Positions 1 through 9,093 of a stretch of DNA of 64,000 nucleotides are shown here, piece by piece (position 1 is the first letter of the stretch; the number at the start of each line of letters is the position of its first letter). The DNA lies in assembly GCA_964019055.1 (NCBI GenBank), contig OZ025206.1, forward strand, positions 7,693,617 to 7,757,616, in the 5' to 3' direction. The notes beneath the pieces were generated by a model that worked only from the letters and a program-made list of their open reading frames with translations, did no database searches and was not told the origin of the DNA. A program made the position numbers and the translations under genes. This DNA comes from Anthopleura xanthogrammica. Taxonomy: Eukaryota > Cnidaria > Anthozoa > Actiniaria > Actiniidae.

Positions 1-205
1 TTTTCTTTTGCTCGAAACACGACGTTTTCACTGCTAAACGCAAGTTTTGGCCGGGAAAAGCACATTTTGGGTGTCCAAAACACTGTTTTGCTGAAAAAAA
101 AAGCTTTTTAGCCCAAAAAACTGAAAAATGGCCATTTTGGCTCTCAAAACCAGGTTTTTCGCTTACGGCGTCACCTGTTTGCTGAAACCCCCACTTTTTG
201 CTCAT
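1..205. repeat. Partial monomer at the left edge (M0)
   Basis: These 205 bp are the right part of a monomer, beginning in the TTTTCTTTTGCTCG segment. The copy reads CTG-A9-GC where the usual form is CTGG-A8-GC, a G-to-A change that recurs in M5, M14, M122 and M123. The array therefore extends beyond the left edge of the window. Confidence 0.95.
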
Positions 206-1172
206 GAAAATACCTCTTGAGATAAAAACACGACTTTTTGGCAAAAAAAAATTCGGTTTTGACTGAGTAAAGGTGCTTTTTGGTCAAAAAAGCTGTTTTT
301 TGCTGACCAAATTGGAAATTTGCTGAGAATTTTCTTTTGCTCGAAACACGACGTTTTCACTGCTAAACGCAAGTTTTGGCCGGGAAAAGCACATTTTGGG
401 TGTCCAAAACACTGTTTTGCTGGAAAAAAAAGCTTTTTAGCCCAAAAAACTGAAAAATGGCCATTTTGGCTCTCAAAAGCAGGTTTTTCGCTTACGGCGT
501 CACCTGTTTGCTGAAACCCCCACTTTTTGCTCATGAAAATACCTCTTGAGATAAAAACACGACTTTTTGGCGAAAAAAAATTCGGTTTTGACTGAGTAAA
601 GGTGCTTTTTGGTCAAAAAAGCTGTTTTTTTCCTGACCAAATTGGAAATTTGCTGAGAATTTTCTTTTGCTCGAAACACGACGTTTTCACTGCTAAACGC
701 AAGTTTTGGCCGGGAAAAGCACATTTTGGGTGTCCAAAACACTGTTTTGCTGGAAAAAAAAGCTTTTTAGCCGAAAAAACTGAAAAATGGCCATTTTGGC
801 TCTCAAAACCAGGTTTTTCGCTTACGGCGTCACCTGTTTGCTGAAACCCCCACTTTTTGCTCATGAAAATACCTCTTGAGATAAAAACACGACTTTTTGG
901 CGAAAAAAAATTCGGTTTTGACTGAGTAAAGGTGCTTTTTGGTCAAAAAAGCTGTTTTTTTCTGACAAAATTGGAAATTTGCTGAGAATTTTCTTTTGCT
1001 CGAAACACGACGTTTTCACTGCTAAACGCAAGTTTTGGCCGGGAAAAGCACATTTTGGGTGTCCAAAACACTGTTTTGCTGGAAAAAAAAGCTTTTTAGC
1101 CCAAAAAACTGAAAAATGGCCATTTTGGCTCTCAAAACCAGGTTTTTCGCTTACGGCGTCACCTGTTTGCTG

Positions 1173-1293
1173 AAACCCCCACTTTTTGCTCATGAAAATA
1201 CCTCTTGAGATAAAAACACGACTTTTTGGCGAAAAAAAATTCGGTTTTGACTGAGTAAAGGTGCTTTTTGGTCAAAAAAGCTGTTTTTTGCTG
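1173..1293. repeat. Inner subunit Z of the monomer (~121 bp)
   Basis: This is one of three inner segments, each ending in CTG-T(n)-GCTG; here the end is CTG-T6-GCTG at 1281-1293. It aligns with the next subunit: both carry AAACACGAC (1214 here, 1332 there, 118 bp apart), then a GTTTT block, then TTTTGG, a CAAAA run and CTGTTTT. The similarity is seen directly, but the alignment needs several gaps. A shared origin by triplication is inference. Confidence 0.6.
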
Positions 1294-1299
1294 ACCAAA
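1267..1299. repeat. Inverted repeat / hairpin, 8-bp perfect arms
   Basis: TTTGGTCA at 1267-1274 and TGACCAAA at 1292-1299 are exact reverse complements. Inside them A5 (1275-1279) faces T6 (1284-1289), with a two-base GC bulge at 1290-1291 and a GCTG loop at 1280-1283. About 13 base pairs could form. The element recurs in almost every copy. The T run varies between T6, T7 and, once, T8, and the bulge changes to CC in M2, M113 and M114. In single-stranded DNA or RNA it is the strongest stem I see in the monomer. Confidence 0.8.
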
Positions 1300-1310
1300 T
1301 TGGAAATTTG
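1296..1310. repeat. Small dyad CAAATT-GGA-AATTTG
   Basis: Perfect 6-bp arms (1296-1301 and 1305-1310) flank three bases. The left arm overlaps the right foot of the larger hairpin, so the two could not form together. Copies with GACAAAATT (for example M3, M13, M36, M45, M53, M56, M61) lose the first pairing positions of the CCAAATT side. Confidence 0.75.
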
Positions 1311-1381
1311 CTGAGAATTTTCTTTTGCTCGAAACACGACGTTTTCACTGCTAAACGCAAGTTTTGGCCGGGAAAAGCACA

Positions 1382-1407
1382 TTTTGGGTGTCCAAAACAC
1401 TGTTTTG
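1382..1407. repeat. Two overlapping dyads on a shared CCAAAAC arm
   Basis: TTTTGG (1382-1387) pairs with CCAAAA (1392-1397) across GTGT. CAAAAC (1393-1398) pairs with GTTTTG (1402-1407) across ACT. The CAAAA run is therefore shared by two mutually exclusive stems. In M5, M7 and M11 the change GTCC to GTCT weakens the left stem and leaves the right one intact. Confidence 0.75.
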
Positions 1408-1414
1408 CTGGAAA

Positions 1415-1426
1415 AAAAAGCTTTTT
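1415..1426. repeat. 12-bp palindrome AAAAAGCTTTTT with the HindIII site
   Basis: This palindrome is perfect, sits within an A8-GC-T5 run and occurs once per monomer. It is kept in every copy I followed. Interruptions such as AAAAACAAGCTT (M52 at 17194, M60 at 19826, M93) leave AAGCTT intact. A HindIII digest should therefore release a ladder of about 329 bp. M114 gains a second HindIII site at 37452 by a G-to-T change in the hairpin loop. Confidence 0.85.
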
Positions 1427-1441
1427 AGCCCAAAAAACTGA

Positions 1442-1455
1442 AAAATGGCCATTTT
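1442..1455. repeat. 14-bp palindrome AAAATGGCCATTTT with the MscI site
   Basis: This perfect 14-bp palindrome is centred on TGGCCA and is present once per monomer. It is lost in M44 (T deleted, near 14591), M48 (ATCGCC, near 15905) and M87 (ATTGCC, near 28736). Those three copies are also one base shorter than usual. Confidence 0.85.
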
Positions 1456-1517
1456 GGCTCTCAAAACCAGGTTTTTCGCTTACGGCGTCACCTGTTTGCT
1501 GAAACCCCCACTTTTTG

Positions 1518-1538
1518 CTCATGAAAATACCTCTTGAG
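1518..1538. repeat. Boundary dyad CTCATGA-AAATACC-TCTTGAG
   Basis: Seven-base arms flank a seven-base spacer. The usual form has one mismatch (CTCATGA against TCTTGAG). Five copies carry CTCAAGA and one carries TCATGAG on the other arm, and each of those six is a perfect dyad. Three copies lose TT here, giving CTCGAG. The spacing and symmetry resemble an operator-like or dimer-binding site, but no factor can be named. Confidence 0.7.
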
Positions 1539-4488
1539 ATAAAAACACGACTTTTTGGCGAAAAAAAATTCGGTTTTGACTGAGTAAAGGTGCTTTTTGG
1601 TCAAAAAAGCTGTTTTTTGCTGACCAAATTGGAAATTTGCTGAGAATTTTCTTTTGCTCGAAACACGACGTTTTCACTGCTAAACGCAAGTTTTGGCCGG
1701 GAAAAGCACATTTTGGGTGTCTAAAACACTGTTTTGCTGAAAAAAAAAGCTTTTTAGCCCAAAAAACTGAAAAATGGCCATTTTGGCTCTCAAAACCAGG
1801 TTTTTCGCTTACGGCGTCACCTGTTTGCTGAAACCCCCACTTTTTGCTCATGAAAATACCTCTTGAGATAAAAACACGACTTTTTGGCGAAAACAAATTC
1901 GGTTTTGACTGAGTAAAGGTGCTTTTTGGTCAAAAAAGCTGTTTTTTGCTGACCAAATTGGAAATTTGCTGAGAATTTTCTTTTGCTCGAAACACGACGT
2001 TTTCACTGCTAAACGCAAGTTTTGGCCGGGAAAAGCACATTTCGGGTGTCCAAAACACTGTTTTGCTGGAAAAAAAAGCTTTTTAGCCCAAAAAAACTGA
2101 AAAATGGCCATTTTGGCTCTCAAAACCAGGTTTTTCGCTTACGGCGTCACCTGTTTGCTGAAACCCCCACTTTTTGCTCATGAAAATACCTCTTGAGATA
2201 AAAACACGACTTTTTGGCGAAAAAAAATTCGGTTTTGACTGAGTAAAGGTGCTTTTTGGTCAAAAAAGCTGTTTTTTGCTGACCAAATTGGAAATTTGCT
2301 GAGAATTTTCTTTTGCTCGAAACACGACGTTTTCACTGCTAAACGCAAGTTTTGGCCGGGAAAAGCACATTTTGGGTGTCTAAAACACTGTTTTGCTGGA
2401 AAAAAAAGCTTTTTAGCCCAAAAAACTGAAAAATGGCCATTTTGGCTCTCAAAACCAGGTTTTTCGCTTACGGCGTCACCTGTTTGCTGAAACCCCCACT
2501 TTTTGCTCATGAAAATACCTCTTGAGATAAAAACACGACTTTTTGGCGAAAACAAATTCGGTTTTGACTGAGTAAAGGTGCTTTTTGGTCAAAAAAGCTG
2601 TTTTTTGCTGACCAAATTGGAAATTTGCTGAGAATTTTCTTTTGCTCGAAACACGACGTTTTCACTGCTAAACGCAAGTTTTGGCCGGGAAAAGCACATT
2701 TCGGGTGTCCAAAACACTGTTTTGCTGGAAAAAAAAGCTTTTTAGCCCAAAAAAACTGAAAAATGGCCATTTTGGCTCTCAAAACCAGGTTTTTCGCTTA
2801 CGGCGTCACCTGTTTGCTGAAACCCCCACTTTTTGCTCATGAAAATACCTCTTGAGATAAAAACACGACTTTTTGGCGAAAACAAATTCGGTTTTGACTG
2901 AGTAAAGGTGCTTTTTGGTCAAAAAAGCTGTTTTTTGCTGACCAAATTGGAAATTTGCTGAGAATTTTCTTTTGCTCGAAACACGACGTTTTCACTGCTA
3001 AACGCAAGTTTTGGCCGGGAAAAGCACATTTCGGGTGTCCAAAACACTGTTTTGCTGGAAAAAAAAGCTTTTTAGCCCAAAAAAACTGAAAAATGGCCAT
3101 TTTGGCTCTCAAAACCAGGTTTTTCGCTTACGGCGTCACCTGTTTGCTGAAACCCCCACTTTTTGCTCATGAAAATACCTCTTGAGATAAAAACACGACT
3201 TTTTGGCGAAAAAAAATTCGGTTTTGACTGAGTAAAGGTGCTTTTTGGTCAAAAAAGCTGTTTTTTGCTGACCAAATTGGAAATTTGCTGAGAATTTTCT
3301 TTTGCTCGAAACACGACGTTTTCACTGCTAAACGCAAGTTTTGGCCGGGAAAAGCACATTTCGGGTGTCCAAAACACTGTTTTGCTGGAAAAAAAAGCTT
3401 TTTAGCCCAAAAAAACTGAAAAATGGCCATTTTGGCTCTCAAAACCAGGTTTTTCGCTTACGGCGTCACCTGTTTGCTGAAACCCCCACTTTTTGCTCAT
3501 GAAAATACCTCTTGAGATAAAAACACGACTTTTTGGCGAAAAAAAATTCGGTTTTGACTGAGTAAAGGTGCTTTTTGGTCAAAAAAGCTGTTTTTTGCTG
3601 ACCAAATTGGAAATTTGCTGAGAATTTTCTTTTGCTCGAAACACGACGTTTTCACTGCTAAACGCAAGTTTTGGCCGGGAAAAGCACATTTTGGGTGTCT
3701 AAAACACTGTTTTGCTGGAAAAAAAAGCTTTTTAGCCCAAAAAACTGAAAAATGGCCATTTTGGCTCTCAAAACCAGGTTTTTCGCTTACGGCGTCACCT
3801 GTTTGCTGAAACACCCACTTTTTGCTCATGAAAATACCTCTTGAGATAAAAACACGACTTTTTGGCGAAAAAAAATTCGGTTTTGACTGAGTAAAGGTGC
3901 TATTTGGTCAAAAAAGCTGTTTTTTGCTGACCAAATTGGAAATTTGCTGTGAGTTTTCTTTTGCTCGAAACACGACGTTTTCACTGCTAAACGCAAGTTT
4001 TGGCCGGGAAAAGCACATTTTGGGTGTCTTAAACACTGTTTTGCTGGAAAAAAAAGCTTTTTAGCCCAAAAAACTGAAAAATGGCCATTTTGGCTCTCAA
4101 AACCAGGTTTTTCGCTTACAGCGTCACCTGTTTGCTGAAACCCCCACTTTTTGCTCATGAAAATACCTCTTGAGATAAAAACACGACTTTTTGGCGAAAA
4201 CAAATTCGGTTTTGACTGAGTAAAGGTGCTTTTTGGTCAAAAAAGCTGTTTTTTGCTGACAAAATTGGAAATTTGCTGAGAATTTTCTTTTGCTCGAAAC
4301 ACGACGTTTTCACTGCTAAACGCAAGTTTTGGCCAGGAAAAGCACATTTCGGGTGTCCAAAACACTGTTTTGCTGGAAAAAAAAGCTTTTTAGCCCAAAA
4401 AAACTGAAAAATGGCCATTTTGGCTCTCAAAACCAGGTTTTTCGCTTACGGCGTCACCTGTTTGCTGAAACCCCCACTTTTTGCTCAT
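1523..4488. repeat. Monomers M5-M13, including a 659-bp dimeric HOR
   Basis: Copies end at 1851, 2181, 2510, 2840, 3170, 3500, 3829, 4158 and 4488. M5-M6 (1523-2181) and M7-M8 (2182-2840) form a repeated dimer. Matching variants lie exactly 659 bp apart: GTCT at 1722/2381, AAAACAAA at 1894/2553 and ATTTCGGG at 2043/2702. The B-type partner (ATTTCGGG, A7 before CTG, 330 bp) then repeats alone as M9 and M10 and returns as M13. M11 and M12 are relatives of the A-type partner. M12 has extra changes (GCTATTTGG near 3902, GTCTTAAAC). Confidence 0.87.
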
Positions 4489-7400
4489 GAAAATACCTCT
4501 TGAGATAAAAACACGACTTTTTGGTGAAAAAAAATTCGGTTTTCACTGAGTAAAGGTGCTTTTTGGTCAAAAAAGCTGTTTTTTGCTGACCAAATTGGAA
4601 ATTTGCTGAGAATTTTCTTTTGCTCGAAACACGACGTTTTCACTGCTAAACGCAAGTTTTGGCCGGGAAAAGCACATTTCGGGTGTCCAAAACACTGTTT
4701 TGCTGAAAAAAAAAGCTTTTTAGCCCAAAAAACTGAAAAATGGCCATTTTGGCACTCAAAACCAGGTTTTTCGCTTACGGCGTCACCTGTTTGCTGAAAC
4801 CCCCACTTTTTGCTCATGAAAATACCTCTTGAGATAAGAACACGACTTTTGGCGAAAACAAATTCGGTTTTGACTAAGTAAAGGTGCTTTTTGGTCAAAA
4901 AAGCTGTTTTTTGCTGACCAAATTGGAAATTTGCTGAGAATTTTCTTTTGCTCGAAACACGACGTTTTCACTGCTAAACGCAAGTTTTGGCCGGGAAAAG
5001 CACATTTTGGGTGTCCAAAACACTGTTTTGCTGGAAAAAAAAGCTTTTTAGCCCAAAAAACTGAAAAATGGCCATTTTGGCTCTCAAAACCAGGTTTTTC
5101 GCTTACGGCGTCACCTGTTTGCTGAAACCCCCACTTTTTGCTCATGAAAATACCTCTTGAGATAAAAACACGACTTTTTGGCGAAAAAAAATTCGGTTTT
5201 GACTGAGTAAAGGTGCTTTTTGGTCAAAAAAGCTGTTTTTTGCTGACCAAATTGGAAATTTGCTGAGAATTTTCTTTTGCTCGAAACACGACGTTTTCAC
5301 TGCTAAACGCAAGTTTTGGCCGGGAAAAGCACATTTTGGGTGTCCAAAACACTGTTTTGCTGGAAAAAAAAGCTTTTTAGCCCAAAAAACTGAAAAATGG
5401 CCATTTTGGCTCTCAAAACCAGGTTTTTCGCTTACGGCGTCACCTGTTTGCTGAAACCCCCACTTTTTGCTCATGAAAATACCTCTTGAGATAAAAACAC
5501 GACTTTTTGGCGAAAACAAATTCGGTTTTGACTGAGTAAAGGTGCTTTTTGGTCAAAAAAGCTGTTTTTTGCTGACCAAATTGGAAATTTGCTGAGAATT
5601 TTCTTTTGCTCGAAACACGACGTTTTCACTGCTAAACGCAAGTTTTGGCCGGGAAAAGCACATTTTGGGTGTCCAAAACACTGTTTTGCTGGAAAAAAAA
5701 GCTTTTTAGCCCAAAAAACTGAAAAATGGCCATTTTGGCTCTCAAAACCAGGTTTTTCGCTTACGGCGTCACCTGTTTGCTGAAACCCCCACTTTTTGCT
5801 CATGAAAATACCTCTTGAGATAAAAACACGACTTTTTGGCGAAAACAAATTCGGTTTTGACTGAGTAAAGGTGCTTTTTGGTCAAAAAAGCTGTTTTTTG
5901 CTGACCAAATTGGAAATTTGCTGAGAATTTTCTTTTGCTCGAAACACGACGTTTTCACTGCTAAACGCAAGTTTTGGCCGGGAAAAGCACATTTTGGGTG
6001 TCCAAAACACTGTTTTGCTGGAAAAAAAAGCTTTTTAGCCCAAAAAACTGAAAAATGGCCATTTTGGCTCTCAAAACCAGGTTTTTCGCTTACGGCGTCA
6101 CCTGTTTGCTGAAACCCCCACTTTTTGCTCATGAAAATACCTCTTGAGATAAAAACACGACTTTTTGGCGAAAAAAAATTCGGTTTTGACTGAGTAAAGG
6201 TGCTTTTTGGTCAAAAAAGCTGTTTTTTGCTGACCAAATTGGAAATTTGCTGAGAATTTTCTTTTGCTCGAAACACGACGTTTTCACTGCTAAACGCAAG
6301 TTTTGGCCGGGAAAAGCACATTTTGGGTGTCCAAAACACTGTTTTGCTGGAAAGAAAAGCTTTTTAGCCCAAAAAACTGAAAAATGGCCATTTTGGCTCT
6401 CAAAACCAGGTTTTTCGCTTACGGCGTCACCTGTTTGCTGAAACCCCCACTTTTTGCTCATGAAAATACCTCTTGAGATAAAAACACGACTTTTTGGCGA
6501 AAAAAAATTCGGTTTTGACTGAGTAAAGGTGCTTTTTGGTCAAAAAAGCTGTTTTTTGCTGACCAAATTGGAAATTTGCTGAGAATTTTCTTTTGCTCGA
6601 AACACGACGTTTTCACTGCTAAACGCAAGTTTTGGCCGGGAAAAGCACATTTTGGGTGTCCAAAACACTGTTTTGCTGGAAAAAAAAGCTTTTTAGCCCA
6701 AAAAACTGAAAAATGGCCATTTTGGCTCTCAAAACCAGGTTTTTCGCTTACGGCGTCACCTGTTTGCTGAAACCCCCACTTTTTGCTCATGAAAATACCT
6801 CTTGAGATAAAAACACGACTTTTTGGCGAAAAAAAATTCGGTTTTCACTGAGTAAAGGTGCTTTTTGGTCAAAAAAGCTGTTTTTTGCTGACCAAATTGG
6901 AAATTTGCTGAGAATTTTCTTTTGCTCGAAACACGACGTTTTCACTGCTAAACGCAAGTTTTGGCCGGGAAAAGCACATTTTGGGTGTCCAAAACACTGT
7001 TTTGCTGGAAAAAAAAGCTTTTTAGCCCAAAAAACTGAAAAATGGCCATTTTGGCTCTCAAAACCAGGTTTTTCGCTTACGGCGTCACCTGTTTGCTGAA
7101 ACCCCCACTTTTTGCTCATGAAAATACCTCTTGAGATAAAAACACGACTTTTTGGCGAAAAAAAATTCGGTTTTGACTGAGTAAAGGTGCTTTTTGGTCA
7201 AAAAAGCTGTTTTTTGCTGACCAAATTGGAAATTTGCTGAGAATTTTCTTTTGCTCGAAACACGACGTTTTCACTGCTAAACGCAAGTGTTGGCCGGGAA
7301 AAGCACATTTTGGGTGTCCAAAACACTGTTTTGCTGGAAAAAAAAGCTTTTTAGCCCAAAAAACTGAAAAATGGCCATTTTGGCTCTCAAAACCAGGTTT

Positions 7401-9093
7401 TTCGCTTACGGCGTCACCTGTTTGCTGAAACCCCCACTTTTTGCTCATGAAAATACCTCTTGAGATAAAAACACGACTTTTTGGCGAAAAAAAATTCGGT
7501 TTTGACTGAGTAAAGGTGCTTTTTGGTCAAAAAAGCTGTTTTTTGCTGACCAAATTGGAAATTTGCTGAGAATTTTCTTTTGCTCGAAACACGACGTTTT
7601 CACTGCTAAACGCAAGTTTTGGCCGGGAAAAGCACATTTTGGGTGTCCAAAACACTGTTTGGCTGGAAAAAAAAGCTTTTTAGCCCAAAAAACTGAAAAA
7701 TGGCCATTTTGGCTCTCAAAACCAGGTTTTTCGCTTACGGCGTCACCTGTTTGCTGAAACCCCTACTTTTTGCTCATGAAAATACCTCTTGAGATAAAAA
7801 CACGACTTTTTGGCGAAAAAAAATTCGGTTTTGACTGAGCAAAGGTGCTTTTTGGTGAAAAAAGCTGTTTTTTGCTGACCAAATTGGAAATTTGCTGAGA
7901 AATTTCTTTTGCTCGAAACACGACGTTTTCACTGCTAAACGCAAGTTTTGGCCGGGAAAAGCACATTTTGGGTGTCCAAAACACTGTTTTGCTGGAAAAA
8001 AAAGCTTTTTAGCCCAAAAAACTGAAAAATGGCCATTTTGGCTCTCAAAACCAGGTTTTTCGCTTACGGCGTCACCTGTTTGCTGAAACCCCCACTTTTT
8101 GCTCATGAAAATACCTCTTGAGATAAAAACACGACTTTTTGGCGAAAAAAAATTCGGTTTTGACTGAGTAAAGGTGCTTTTTGGTCAAAAAAGCTGTTTT
8201 TTGCTGACCAAATTGGAAATTTGCTGAGAATTTTCTTTTGCTCGAAACACGACGTTTTCACTGCTAAACGCAAGTTTTGGCCGGGAAAAGCACATTTTGG
8301 GTGTCCAAAACACTGTTTTGCTGGAAAAAAAAGCTTTTTAGCCCAAAAAACTGAAAAATGGCCATTTTGGCTCTCAAAACCAGGTTTTTCGCTTACGGCG
8401 TCACCTGTTTGCTGAAACCCCCACTTTTTGCTCATGAAAATACCTCTTGAGATAAAAACACGACTTTTTGGCGAAAAAAAATTCGGTTTTGACTGAGTAA
8501 AGGTGCTTTTTGGTCAAAAAAGCTGTTTTTTGCTGACCAAATTGGAAATTTGCTGAGAATTTTCTTTTGCTCGAAACACGACGTTTTCACTGCTAAACGC
8601 AAGTTTTGGCCGGGAAAAGCACATTTTGTGTGTCCAAAACACTGTTTTGCTGGAAAAAAAAGCTTTTTAGCCCAAAAAACTGAAAAATGGCCATTTTGGC
8701 TCTCAAAACCAGGTTTTTCGCTTACGGCGTCACCTGTTTGCTGAAACCCCCACTTTTTGCTCATGAAAATACCTCTTGAGATAAAAACACGACTTTTTGG
8801 CGAAAAAAAATTCGGTTTTGACTGAGTAAAGGTGCTTTTTGGTCAAAAAAGCTGTTTTTTGCTGACCAAATTGGAAATTTGCTGTGAATTTTCTTTTGCT
8901 CGAAACACGACGTTTTCACTGCTAAACGCAAGTTTTGGCCGGGAAAAGCACATTTTGGGTGTCCAAAACACTGTTTTGCTGGAAAAAAAAGCTTTTTAGC
9001 CCAAAAAACTGAAAAATGGCCATTTTGGCTCTCAAAACCAGGTTTTTCGCTTACGGCGTCACCTGTTTGCTGAAACCCCCACTTTTTGCTCAT
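4489..9093. repeat. Monomers M14-M27, mostly canonical
   Basis: Copies end at 4817, 5145, 5474, 5803 and then every 329 bp to 9093. M14 mixes a TTTTCACTG variant with ATTTCGGG. M15 is 328 bp (T5 to T4) with AAAACAAA, GATAAGAAC and GACTAAGT. M17 and M18 carry AAAACAAA. M22 has AAGTGTTGG (G at 7289), shared with M46, M49 and M94. M24 has several point changes (GAGCAAAGG, GGTGAAAAAAG, GAGAAATTTC). The rest are near identical to the reference. Confidence 0.88.

Larger units (their letters stand above)
1294..1410. repeat. Inner subunit X of the monomer (~117 bp)
   Basis: The subunit runs from after the first CTG-T6-GCTG to the second, CTGTTTTGCTG at 1400-1410. Its core is GAAAAGCACATTTTGG followed by CCAAAACACTGTTTTG. 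That core matches AGTAAAGGTGCTTTTTGG plus CAAAAAAGCTGTTTTTTG in subunit Z. A second register also aligns (TTTTCACTG here at about 1342 with TTTTGACTG in Z at about 1246, 96 bp apart). The two registers differ by 22 bp, which points to an even smaller repeat of about 20 bp. Confidence 0.6.
1411..1501. repeat. Inner subunit Y of the monomer (~91 bp)
   Basis: This is the shortest of the three subunits and ends in CTGTTTGCTG at 1492-1501. Its GAAAAATGGCCATTTTGG plus CTCAAAACCAGGTTTTT stretch is similar to the core of subunit X (GAAAAGCACATTTTGG plus CCAAAACACTGTTTTG). It contains both the HindIII and MscI palindromes. Its shorter length could reflect an old internal deletion of roughly 25-30 bp, which is inference. 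Confidence 0.5.
206..1522. repeat. Monomers M1-M4, with hairpin-loop variants
   Basis: Copies end at 534, 864, 1193 and 1522. M1 has GGC-A9 for GGCG-A8 and a rare AAAAGCAGG (G at 479) that otherwise appears only in M129 (42579). M2 is 330 bp, with T7CC in the hairpin (625-633) and AGCCGAAAA in place of AGCCCAAAA. M3 has T7C and GACAAAATT. M4 is canonical. The T7CC form is seen again 36 kb away in M113. Confidence 0.88.
1194..1522. repeat. Reference monomer (M4), canonical 329-bp form
   Basis: M4 matches the most frequent form at every variable site I tracked, so it is used here to place inner elements. By hand count it has 128 G+C of 329 (38.9%) and 11 CpG dinucleotides. Read left to right it holds: an A8 tract flanked by CGs at about 1231-1243, a hairpin at 1267-1299, a small dyad at 1296-1310, a TTTTCTTTT segment at 1318-1326, two overlapping dyads at 1382-1407, the HindIII palindrome at 1415-1426, the MscI palindrome at 1442-1455, a tract-free GC-rich box at about 1477-1494, a C5 run at 1505-1509 and the boundary dyad at 1518-1538. 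Variation between copies is concentrated in the A8 tract, the GACTGAG that follows it, and the A8 before HindIII. Confidence 0.93.

Noticed and set aside
202..534. The 110-codon frame per copy as a multicopy gene or secreted peptide family
   Set aside because: The period of 329 is not a multiple of three, single-base indels in homopolymers break the frame freely, amino-acid changes are unconstrained, and there is no signal peptide or known motif.
1241..1250. RNA polymerase III B-box-like sequence or tRNA-derived element
   Set aside because: ATTCGGTTTTGAC only loosely resembles the B box; there is no A box at the right spacing and no cloverleaf.
1415..1430. Rho-independent terminator at the A8-GC-T5 palindrome
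   Set aside because: The stem is almost wholly A-T with no GC-rich part, and nothing suggests a bacterial transcript. It is one of many palindromes in the monomer.
1470..1494. CENP-B box
   Set aside because: TTCG occurs before the GC-rich box and in AAATTCGG, and CCGGG occurs at about 1369, but none fit the box pattern of TTCG, four bases, A, two bases, CGGG.
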